NCBI GenBank assembly: GCA_963082975.1
Contig: OY720346.1
Coordinates: 69,555,267 to 69,619,266 of the forward strand
Direction: 5' to 3'
Source: Labia minor
Lineage: Eukaryota > Arthropoda > Insecta > Dermaptera > Spongiphoridae
DNA length: 64,000 nucleotides
Below the pieces are notes generated by a model. The model did not search any database and was not told the DNA's origin. It saw nothing but the letters and a program-made list of their open reading frames with translations. Below, piece after piece: positions 1 to 10,920 of this stretch. The position numbers were made by a program, and so were the translations under genes. Within the stretch, counting starts at the first letter, position 1. Each line of letters begins with the position of its first letter.

Positions 1-210
1 TGTTGCGTATCTAACAACAAAAATTAGCATGCATCAACAGGGCCCATGCCAAGCCCACTGATATCTATTTAGAGAACAAAATAATTGAATATACTGGAAT
101 ATACAGATAACTTTGTGTTTTGTTTATTTTATATAAATTTAAATTAAAAAAAAATAATCTATTAATTAATATATATAAATATATATTAATAATAAAAAAA
201 CTATTTTTTG

Positions 211-734
211 GGTAATTATACAAACTGGTCATCCTGTCATGGATTTGGATAAAACTTTACCAGTGGGTTCCTTTTTTAATTCCAAATAAACTTTTCTTAT
301 GCAATTTTTGTGGGTCGCTTCTAGTAAACGAGATAAAAATTATTAAAATTTGCATATAAATTCAATATTGCTATTATATTTATAATAGTTTATTGATTTC
401 GCCACAAGAGGGCTTCACTAATTTTTGGTATTTTTTTAGTTCGGTTTGGATATAGAAAAATTAAAAAATTAATGAATTAAATAATTTTCCTATATCCAAA
501 CCGAACCGAAAAAACCGAAAGTTAGGGAATAAGTGAATAATTAGTGAATTAATCAATAAAACATTTCGCTGCACATTACCAGTTAATATGTCAAACTTTA
601 ATAATTTTTATCTCGTAAACTAGAAGCAACCCGCAAAAATTGCATAAAAAAAGTTTATTTGGAATTAAAAAAAGGAACCCACTGGTAAAATTTTATCCAA
701 ATCCATGACAGGATGACCAGTTTGTATAATTACC
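211..734 (+). mobile_element. FB-type fold-back MITE, copy 1 (P left, Q right)
   Basis: Outer arms of about 120 bp are inverted copies, starting GGTAATTATA and ending TATAATTACC. Inside each arm is a different module: P on the left (with CCACAAGAGGGC at 402-413) and Q on the right. An inner inverted repeat (TTCGGTTTGGATATAG) flanks a short loop. The element is flanked by a perfect 8-bp duplication ATTTTTTG (203-210 and 735-742), which fits hAT-type integration. No transposase. Confidence 0.88.
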
Positions 735-1208
735 ATTTTTTGTTTAAAACTGTCAATTATTATTTTAAAAAAAGAATTTTAAAATAACGTTATTAATTAT
801 TCCTTCGTTGCAATGTCTTTGATAATAAATTTAAATGACTTTCTTATTTTAAAAATAAGAGGTCAGATTGCTGCCCTCTTTTAAAATTAGTTTGGATGTA
901 AATGGACTTTAATGCTTACGCTTTAATTAATTAATTACTGCCATCTAATGGAATAATGTAGTCTTAATTAAATTTTACTTGTCATAAAAATTAACCTTTA
1001 GATAGAATAAGGTGTTTAGCAAAATTTACATTGAGCTGTCTTAGATATAAAAACTAAATAATTATAAAAAAAAAATAAAATAATTTATAATATTTATATA
1101 TTTAATATCATTAAAGTAGTTTCAAAATAATATAAAAATAATAATAATAAATTAATATTTATATTTATGTGAATAATTTTTATCATTGTTATTATTATTA
1201 AAAAAAAT

Positions 1209-1396
1209 CTGGAGTGTCTCCACTCGACTATCTCGCAAACTTTAATTGGATTAAATAACATATATTAATTTAAATTAAATTAAATTAATTAAATTATAAA
1301 TTAAAATTAATAAATCATATTTATTAAACCAGCGCATGTTTGACTCTTTGTTGATGGCACCACGTCACGTGTTGGCGCGTGAGATTTGCAGTATTA
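1209..1396 (+). mobile_element. B element, truncated copy B1
   Basis: Starts CTGGAGTGTCTCCACTCG and keeps the CACGTCACGTG block, then stops after TTTGCAGTATTAA where the complete copy B2 begins. Head-to-tail with B2. Confidence 0.85.
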
Positions 1397-1402
1397 AATA
1401 AG

Positions 1403-1996
1403 CTGGAGTGTCTCCACTCGACTATCTCGCATTTTGAGAATTGGATTAAATAACATAATATATTATATTTAAATCAAATTTAATTAATTATAAATTATAA
1501 ATAATAAATATTAAACCAGCGCATGTTTGGCTCTTTGTTGATGGCACCACGTCACGTGTTGGCGCGTGAGATTTGCAGTGTTAAAAAATTAATTCTGGTA
1601 CTTTCAGCGATTCAATCAAGCTGAAATTCTATATATAGCAGTTTTATACAATTTTTAATCATGTGAAAAACTATCAAACATATATCTTTATTTTTACGGT
1701 CACTTTAGAGGAAAAAAAATCAAAACGTTGTAGGTAATGACCCTCTTCCGGTTGAGCTACATTTCTCAAAAGTTGATAGAAAACTATGAATTTTGAATAA
1801 TGCTCATGTACCAAATTGCATCATTCTAGCTCAAACCGTTTTTGCGTAATCTTGCCTACATACACACACACATACACAGACATTTTTCCTCAACCTTAGT
1901 GAAAACGATTCAGGAACCTTCAAAACGTATAAAAACATCAAAATCTCAACATCGAAAATTTTGGTGATCGCAATACTATCTCTGACGAGATAGTAA
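1403..1996 (+). mobile_element. B element, copy B2
   Basis: Near-complete copy. Left end CTGGAGTGTCTCC (GGAG-TGT-CTCC hairpin) followed by CGACTATCTCGC; then an A+T-rich stretch; the conserved GGCACCACGTCACGTG block (about 1543-1558); an ACATACACACAC microsatellite; and the right-end hairpin TACTATCTC-TGAC-GAGATAGTA. No ORF. Shortened inverted repeats ACTATCTCGC lie near both ends. Confidence 0.87.
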
Positions 1997-3333
1997 TTAT
2001 AAAGTGGATTCCCTAAATGGAAAAAATTTCACTAAGTTGGCATTTTTCCTGTATTCAAAAAAAAAAATCATTGTAGAGATGGTTCTTAAGAGGTTTCCCC
2101 CAACCTTTCGAAACACTATTCTTTTACAGCCTAATTCTTTGCTACCATTCAGACACATTAGGGAATATATTTATAAAACAATGAAAAAGTGAAGGGCTGT
2201 GCTGAAGAAGCCCTACAATTTTAGAAGGGAAATATTGGAATTTTGAAATGTTAATAGTCAGCAAAATCATTTCAAGCTTATTTAGGAATTTTAATTGAAA
2301 ATAATTTGAGTAATTATATTTAAAAAATAATATTAATAATATATAATATTTAGTTATTATATATATATATAGATAGGTTTTAAAATACTTGTTTTATACA
2401 GAGTATGAAAAGTATATCATTGAAGTATTTTCAAAATAATATAAAAATAATAAATTAATATTTATATTTATGTGATTAATTTTTATCATTGTTATTATTA
2501 TTAAAAATTATAAAGTGGATTCCATAAATGGAAAAAATTTCACAAAGTTAGCATTTTTCCTCTATTCAAAAAAATAAATCTTATTCAAGCTTATTTAGGA
2601 ATTTTATTGAAAATAATTTGAGTAATTATATTTAAAAAATATTATTAATAATACATAATATTTAATTATTTTATGTATATATATATATACAGGTTTTAAA
2701 ATTCTTGATTTATACAGAGTATGAAAAGTAATAAAAATTAAGTGAATGCACAGTAAGAGATACAAGATCTTAAATAAACCATTGGGTCACCCATTGGTGT
2801 CATAAACTGGATACCTTTAATCATATAATTTTGTGCTCTTTCATCTAAATGATATATTTTTTTATTGTTCTATGATTATTATCAACAAATTATTTAACAA
2901 AAAAAGGAATTTAATTAATGAAAAAAGGGTAAAAGTAGTGATTTAATCATACGTTAGTTTTGTAATTAAAATGAATGTTATATAAGTGAAAAGAAAATTC
3001 ATTAGTGATATAATGTAAAGATCAGTGAACGTATTTCTAAGAGTAGGGAAAAATACTTGGCAAAAGGCAAAACAAGTAAAGGTAGTTGCTATAGCGTGAC
3101 CTGCATTCCTAAGAGGGAGGTCGGTCGACCTTAAAAGACAAATACTTTACATGTATAGGAATTAACATTAAAAAGATCAGGAGATGAAAAGAGGCTTTTA
3201 TAATTAATTGATATAATATCATTTTTTTTCTTCTACTAAGTTAAAAGAAATTATTCATAAGAAATTTCTAAATTTTTTAAAAGTATTTGAACCGCGAATT
3301 TATATTATTATATTAATCATCGAAAGAAATAAG

Positions 3334-3940
3334 TTGGAGTGTCTCCTCTCGACTATCTCGCAATTTGAAATGGATTAAATAACATAATATATTATATTTA
3401 AATTAAATTTAATTAATTATAAATTATAAATTCAAATTAATAAATAATATTTATTAAACCAGCATATGTTTGTCTCTTTGTTAATGGCACCACGTCACGT
3501 GTTGGCGCGTGAGATTTGCAGTGTTAAAAAATTAATTCTGGTACTTTCAGCAAATTAATCAAGCTGAAATTCTATATATAGCGGTTTTATACAATTTTTA
3601 CTCATGCCAAAAATTATCAAACATATATCTTTATTTTTACGGTCACTTTAGAGGAAAAGAATGAAAACATGGTCGTTAATGGTCCTCCGAATGAGCTACA
3701 TTTCTCAAAAGGTGATAGAAAACTACGAATTTTGAATAATGCACGTATACCAAATTTCATGATCCTAACTCGAACCGTTTTTGCTTATTCTTGTCTACAT
3801 ACATACATACATACACACACACAAACATTTTTCTCAACCTTAGTGAAAATGATTCAGGAACCTTCAAAACGTATAAAAACATCAAAATCTCAACAACAAA
3901 AATTTTCGTGATCGCAATACTATCTCTGGCGTGATAGTAA
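3334..3940 (+). mobile_element. B element, copy B3
   Basis: Complete copy with end mutations: TTGGAG for CTGGAG at the left, and GTGATAGTA for GAGATAGTA in the right hairpin. Retains CACGTCACGTG and the CATA/CACA microsatellite (about 3799-3822). The open frame at 3669-3911 is a chance translation of this repeat. Confidence 0.87.
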
Positions 3941-4472
3941 AAATTTATAAAATTATTAACGATAAAGTCAGATTTTTCTTAAAAGAACATTTTTTATTTG
4001 ATATATTCGAATAGTTTTTATCAAGTCAATGTTTGATATTTATCTTAAAAACTTAACGAGACAATTTTTATCTTATAAAATCACTAAACAAATAATTTAA
4101 TTAATTCAATATATACCAATAATATATTTAAATTATTTCTAAAGAAAAATTGTATAATGAAATTTTTTATTAATTTTATCTAATTAAATTTTTTAACCCA
4201 CTTAAAAAAATAAATAAATTCAAGTAATTAAAGTAAGGTAATATTTTTTTTTTTATTTATTTTAAAATTGAATTTTGAGAATCTTTTATTAAAATATTGA
4301 ATTTCAAAGTTCAATTAATCAAAGTGAATGTATATAAAATCAGAAAATTTATATTTATATGAAATAGCAAATCATTTTTTATTATCATATTATTTTTGAA
4401 AGTTTCTAGACAAACAAAAATTTTCCCAGGGAACTTTCTCAAAAAATTATTTAAAAAGAATTATTGCTCTTT

Positions 4473-5049
4473 TTACTATCTCGCCAGAGATAGTATTGCG
4501 ATCACGAAAATTTTCGATGTTGAGATTTTGATGTTTTTATACGTTTTGAAGATTCCTGCATCATTTTCACTAGGGTTGAGAAAAATGTCTGTGTATGTGT
4601 GTGTATGTAGACACGATTACGCAAAAACGGTTTGAGCTAGAATGATGCAATTTGGTACATGAGCATTATTCAAAATTCATAGTTTTCTATCAACTTTTGA
4701 GAAATGTAGCTCATCGGGAAGAGGGTCTTTACCTACAACGTTTTGATTTTTTTTCCCTCTAAACTTACCGTAAAAATAAAGATAGATGTTTGATAATTTC
4801 CATGATTAAAAATTGTATAAAACTGCTATATATAGAATTTCAGCTTGATAGAATCGCTGAAAGTACCGGAATTAATTTTTTTAACACTGCAAATCACGCG
4901 CCAACACGTGACGTGGTGCCATCAACAAAGAGCCAAACATGCGCTGGTTTAATAAATATTACTTATTAATTTATAATTTATAATTAATATAATATATTAT
5001 GTTATTTAATCCAATTCAAATGCGAGATAGTCGAGTGGAGACACTCCAG
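4473..5049 (-). mobile_element. B element, copy B4
   Basis: Reverse-oriented complete copy: starts with the hairpin TTACTATCTCGCCAGAGATA and ends GGAGACACTCCAG. The inner block reads CACGTGACGTGG at about 4904-4915. Confidence 0.87.
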
Positions 5050-5616
5050 CTTTTTTTTATTTATCTTATAATATAAGAACTTATAGGACAAAAGACAATC
5101 CTTTTACAAGAGAAAAAAATCCCCCCAAAAAAATTTATTTCACCTAAATTGCAAAATTATTAATTAATTGAAATATAATCGGTGATAAAAAGATATTTGT
5201 AAAATTTTAAGAGCTAAGAAAAGTAAATTAGAATAAAACAAAATAGAAAAAGAAAAACTAGGCAGGCCATTTATTTATTTCAAATATGGCAATATTTTCA
5301 AGTTTATGGCTGTAAATATATTTTGTAGAGAGAAGAAAGATAAATGGAGAGAGAGAAATTCTTGTAAAAAGTGATAGTCTCCGCATTTGTATTATTTCGC
5401 TTGTTTTGCGCGAATCACATAAAATATTTTAATGTTGAATATAACTTATGAAAGATTTACAATCATATATCTCAACATTATTTTTTTTTTCTTTTCATTA
5501 AATGGGTTTTTTCTGTGATCAAGCAAATTGTAGAATTATAAATATATTGATTAAATCCTAGAGATTGTAGAATGGTAAAAATGAATACTTAATGATCATC
5601 TAATATTAATAATAAG

Positions 5617-6180
5617 CTGGAGTGTCTCCACTCGGCTATCTCGCAAATTTGAATTGGATTAAATAACATATATTTATTATATTTAAATTAAATTTAATTA
5701 ATTATAAATTAAAATTAATAAATAATATTTATTAAACCAGCGCATGTTTGGCTCTTTGTTGATGGCACCACGTCACGTGTTGGCGCGTGAGATTTGCAGT
5801 GTTAAAAAATTAATTCTGGTACTTTCAGCGATTCAATCAAGCTGAAATTCTATATATAGCAGTTTTATACAATTTTGAAAAATTATCAAACATATATCTT
5901 TATTTTTACGGTCACTTTAGAAGAAAAAAATCAAAACGCTGTAGGTAAGGTAGGTTGAGCTACATTTCTCAAAAGTTGATAGAAAACTACAAATTTTGAA
6001 TAATGCCAATGTACCAAATTTCATCATTCTAGCTCAAATCGTTTTTACGTAATCGTGTCTACATACACACACATTTTTCTCAACCTTAGTGAAAATGATT
6101 CCGGAACCTTCAAAACGTATAGAAACATCAAAATCTCTAAATTTTTCGTGATCACACTACTATCTTTGGCGAGATAGTAA
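5617..6180 (+). mobile_element. B element, copy B5
   Basis: Complete copy with a shortened microsatellite (only ACATACACACACA). The right hairpin TACTATCTTTGGCGAGATAGTA has one stem mismatch. CACGTCACGTG block intact. Confidence 0.87.
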
Positions 6181-7250
6181 AAATGAGATTGAATTAGAAA
6201 ATGAAATTGATTTGTTTTTTTAAGAAAATTTGGTAAAAATAAATCTTAGCCAAATGACATACATGGGATGTGAGGCGAGGGGCGGAGGTCCCGGAGCAGG
6301 ATTTCCGCTCAGGTGCCTCCCTAGGCTTTTTGTGAAATGGGCCCAGGTTGATTTCATATTATGTCATCGGATAGCCAACTGAAAAAAAAATTCTTAGGGC
6401 ATAATAACATATTTATTAAGAAAAGTTAACTTTTAAAAAAAAAAATGATCATAGCTTAATTTACAAATCAATGCCCCTTTCAATTAATATTTCATTCTTT
6501 ATATTAAAAAAAAACAAAAATAAAAACATTTAGTCAATTAAAAGAAACAAATTTAAATATAATAAAATTATTTCCTATTATAAAATTACTTAAGTCTTTT
6601 AATTTGCTCACCGGCAGTTAAGAATGTTGATGAATATAACCTCGAAAGTTTTTAAGTTTAATAACAGTTAATAGAGTCAGGTTTGAGCCCTTCTGGATGA
6701 CAGATGGGACAAATCACTTCAGGTTCATGATGACATTATCCTTTTCCCTCTTTGAATAGACCCAGAAATCCACTACTAGTTAGCTGTCTCCTAAATTGTT
6801 TGTATTCATCATGATTAAAAAGGGTGAGAAAATAATAATAATAAAATAGTTCAACGACTTTTTGCTTCATGTTTTTTTTTTCTTTAATTTATTAGAATAA
6901 AATATTTTATAACAAGAATAAAAAAAAACAAAAACTTGGATGAGATTATCTAATTTATCACTAAACAATAAAAATTACTTTGGTTTCACTTTTTTTATTT
7001 ACTTAAATCAACTTTTTAATATCATGCGAAATCTAATTTTACAAGAATATTCTTAAAAAAGGGATTTTATTTAATATTTCTTGAACCAATTTTAATGAGT
7101 ATTATAAATCGAATGTTATGATGATGAATTTTTATAAAAATTAAAATATAATTATATGTAAATTATTAAATGTATAATTTTATTAAAATTTTATGAAATA
7201 TATAATTTATAAATAAATAAATTCGAAATTAGGTAATTTAATAAAAAAAA
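6181..7250. other. Unique A+T-rich DNA with a short G+C-rich patch
   Basis: Contains a patch at about 6262-6345 (GGCGAGGGGCGGAGGTCCCGG...) and a moderately complex stretch at 6600-6800. Neither codes for a protein I recognise; both could be eroded repeats. Confidence 0.3.
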
Positions 7251-7764
7251 GGTAATAGTTAAGGATACATGTCACCTCTCGGATTTTGATGAAACTTCGC
7301 CAGTTGATTCCTTGATTAATTCTAAGAAACTTTTTTCTTAGGCAATATAGTAGGGAAACTTCTAGTTTCCGAGATGAATAAATATTTTTTAAGTTTGACA
7401 GATTAACTGGTTATGAACGTCGAAATGTGCAGCCATTAGATAATGTTTTATTGACTAATTCACTAATTTTCGGTTTTTTCGGTTCGGATTGGAAATAGGA
7501 AAATTATTTAATTTTTTAATTTTTCAATATCCAATATGAACTGAAAAAAAACACCCCAAAAATTAGTGGAGCCCTCTGTTGGTCAAATGGATAAAACATG
7601 GTAGCTAAATAGAATATCAATGGATTTATATCCAAACTTTAATCCTTTTTATCTCGAAAATTAGAAGTTTCCCTGCTAAGAAAAGTTTCTTAAAATTAAT
7701 CAAGGAATCAATTGGCGAAGTTTCATCAAAATCCGAGAGGTGACACGTATCCTTAACTATTAAC
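7251..7764 (-). mobile_element. FB-type fold-back MITE, copy 2 (Q left, P right)
   Basis: The inverted arms start GGTAATAGTTAAGGATAC and end with the reverse complement (one mismatch in the last bases). The tips differ from copy 1 while the inner arm is related, so this is a separate subfamily. Modules are in the opposite order: Q at about 7400-7480 and P at about 7560-7640 (GCCCTCTGTTGG at 7571-7582). Flanks are A8 on both sides, consistent with an 8-bp duplication but ambiguous in poly-A. Confidence 0.82.
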
Positions 7765-8426
7765 AAAAAAAAGTAAATAGTTTGTCTAGTTTAATAGAAT
7801 TTAATAAGTCCCTGGCATTTTTTTCTATGATGTAAAGTACAATCTGTTTGACGGTCAAATAGTCATTGGAGATAATGAGAGGAGAAAGGAGGAGGATCCG
7901 TGGCATCTCTTCCTGAATAGCATGCCTAAAATAATTAAAAAAGTGTATAAAATTAAGAATAAATTATAATTTTAAAACATCAGTAGTGTTGAATAAAGAT
8001 GTATAATTATTTGAATATACTATGTATAGAATAATGACATATGTTAATTTATTATTAAAAAGATAATAAGATCAAAAGTTGTATTATACAATTATTAGTT
8101 CAGATGTATAGATGGGTTAGAATAGTATATATATATATTATTCATGAATTTTAAAGAATGAATACTGTTTTTTTTATGAATTTTAAATTTAGTGTAGGAC
8201 GCCAAGATACAACAGTTTGAGAGTATTGTGAGGAATAAGAATAGATTATGTTTATTAGATATGATTGTCTGAAACTCTTCCGTTTTCCTATTGATAAGCA
8301 AAATGTTTATGAAAAAATGTCATTTTGACAAAATGATATATAATTACGAAGGTATGCATTTATAATTAATAAAATAAAATAATTTAAAATAAATTAATTG
8401 CGTTAAATTACAATATTGCTTTAAGT

Positions 8427-8749
8427 CAGCGTTTTCCAACCTGTGGGGCGCGCCTCCCCTGGGGGGCGCGAGACTGTTGTAAAGGGGGCGCGAAGGTATT
8501 AGAACCAATTTCAAGTGCCCGCAAACTTTTGAAAATATTCGATTTTTTTCAATATGGTTCTAAAAACAAAAAAAAGTCCAGATGATTATACGATTCTCTG
8601 TAACATTGGCCCACCCCTGTTGTATATTATTTCAGAAATGTGCCCGACTATTGAAAAAGGAAATTAGATTGTTACATAAATTAAGGGGGAGCGCAAAAAT
8701 TTTTTTTAAAAAAAGGGAGGCGTTGGTACAGAAAAGTTGGAAACCACTG
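8427..8749 (+). mobile_element. hAT-type MITE (CAGNG-TTCCAACCT ends)
   Basis: Ends CAGCGTTTTCCAACCTGTGG and, reversed, CAGTGGTTTCCAACTTT, typical of hAT terminal repeats. Flanked by CTTTAAGT (8419-8426) and CTTTAATT (8750-8757), a 7/8 match to an 8-bp duplication. G+C-rich subterminal GGGGCGCGCC. No transposase. Confidence 0.85.
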
Positions 8750-8757
8750 CTTTAATT

Positions 8758-10479
8758 AATCACAATAACTTTTTGATATAATTATACAATGAATATACAA
8801 TAAATAAAAAATTAATTTTTCTGTGTTGGTTAAATATTCTTTTCATTTTAATTTAGACAAAGACAAATTAAATTATTATTACATTTTAATTATCTTGTTT
8901 AACTACCTTGTACAAATTTATTATAGTAATTTATTTATTAAAAAAAAAAATAGATATTACAATTTTTAATTGGATGATTCGTTAGATATCAAAAATGTAT
9001 TTGGGATTAAAATTGAAATAATATTATTCTTAAATACAAGAATATCTTCATAGTTCTAAGTTCCGGCATGATAATGTCAAATATCCGGATGAAAAACCAC
9101 GTGGTGAAGTGACGTTGTTTTCTATCGATTAGCAAAACTGAGAATAGAGGGGTGGCGGATAAAATGAACGAAAGTATGCAACTAGAAGAAGAATAAGTAA
9201 TGCATAATTAAACGGGACGAGGAAAAACATACAAAAGGTGACACAAATAAAAAGGCCAACAAAGAGTGGAGATGTGCCTTTGAATAAATCAGAAAGAAAC
9301 TAAGGAATCTTCCTCTTGAATCATAAACAACATAGAACCAACCAACCCTCTACCTTCACCACCGCCCAAACTCTCCAACACAAAAACCACAAAAAAAAAA
9401 ATGTCAATTAATTTTAAAGGTTTTGGATAATAGGAAAAAGTTCTTAATGATATATTTTGAAATAATTTCACAAAAAGTAAAAGTTTTTTTGCTTTGATGT
9501 GAAATCAACTCCTGCTGAGAAAGATATTTTTAAAAAAAAAAGAGTTAACTTTAGATATAATGAAAAATATTTGGACCCAAAAAAATACAACCTTTAAATA
9601 AATAATTTTTGATCTAATCAACAATTAATTATAATTTATTATAAAATAATACTCGAATAATCGTATTGAAAAAATTTCTTAAATATGAAAAAAATTTATA
9701 TGAAATATATAAGATAAATTAGGATAAATTATAATATGTAATCAAATTGATCATTTAAAAGAAAATTAGTAATTTGTAAAAAGATAGAAGAGTCAAAAAA
9801 TAATCTAAAACAAGAAATCTTGTCTTTTTAATCTGCTAATTATACTTTCATATAAATTGAGAAAATTAAGGAACTAATTAATCGAAAAGCGATTTAAAAT
9901 TACATATTTGATATATTAGATATATATATATATAAAGATATGACAGAGATAATGATTTTTAATCAACATTTCAAATTATTTCAAGTTCCTAATGATTCAT
10001 TATATTAATATTTATTTAAAATTAGGTTATAAAAATTTAAAAAATACATACTTTTTGATGATAAATTAAATAAATTAGATAATTTCAGATTTAGAAATTT
10101 AAATTATTTCAAGTTGATTTTCTAAAATGAAATAAAATTAAAATATGTACTAAAATTTGAATTCACTGTTTATTTATGATCAATGAATTTATAAATTCAC
10201 ACAATGTATTTCTACAAAGAGAAAAAAAATATTTTCTCTATTTAAATTCAATTTAATAGAAACAATTGATAAATGAAAACATAAAATATGAATTGGTTTA
10301 TTGTAGATTGTCAAAAATCATCTAATTTTAAATCTTCGAAGAAAGAATATAAATTCGTGTTATGAAATTGTTGATTCAGTGAATAAAAATAATGAATATT
10401 ATTAATATATAGATAAATTACTTACAAAGTATCAAATTTTTCATGAAGGAGTTAAAAGTCAATTTTCAACAGCTGGTTG
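8758..10479. other. A+T-rich DNA, no recognised feature
   Basis: Mixed-composition patch at about 9050-9400 (including ACCACGTGGTG near 9098) with no coding frame or repeat family I can name. Confidence 0.3.
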
Positions 10480-10920
10480 TTTTCTTAGAAACGATGTAAT
10501 TAGAATGTGATAATTGAAATCCCAACGAGTTAAACTTAGGTATTGGTAAGGTACATTTTTTGACAAGAAAAATACTAGAGATCATAAAGTACCGAGGATT
10601 CGTTGGAAGCGGGATTAGTCATTGCCTCTAGGACTGGATCATGGCGGTCAAATAACGGAAAGTGAATCAATGGAACATCAACTGGAATATGCACTGCAGT
10701 GTTGGACAATTGCACTTAGTCCAGTCTCATTATTAACAATGGGAACTATAAAGAATTGGATGTTTATAAATTTACCTTTAAACATTGACATATACGAGGA
10801 GAAATCAAGGATGAAACACAAGGAGATGATCACACGAGAACTCCATGGCTGTAGCCACAAGTCAGGTTGCTGCTTTGAAAAGGAATCTTCCAATCATTGA
10901 CGAAAGAATGCAGCACTATC
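10480..10920 (+). other. Unexplained complex island with a 92-codon open frame
   Basis: Composition shifts from A+T-rich filler to normal-complexity sequence. Frame 10622-10900 (ATG, MPLGLDHGGQITESESMEHQ at the start, a Cys-rich end) overlaps an antisense frame at 10678-10893. I recognise no domain in either. It could be an exon, an old transposon piece or a noncoding regulatory segment. No flanking inverted repeats were seen. Confidence 0.25.

Larger units (their letters stand above)
1105..2730 (+). repeat. Tandem duplication, one unit carrying a B insertion
   Basis: Unit 1 spans 1105-2413 and unit 2 spans 2414-2730. Both begin ATATCATT(A/G)AAGTA, share the TTATTATTATTAAAA block and the AATTATAAAGTGGATTCC block, and end ACAGAGTATGAAAAGT. 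Unit 1 holds two B elements between these blocks; unit 2 joins them directly. Unit 2 also lacks the piece equivalent to about 2090-2265. Confidence 0.8.
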
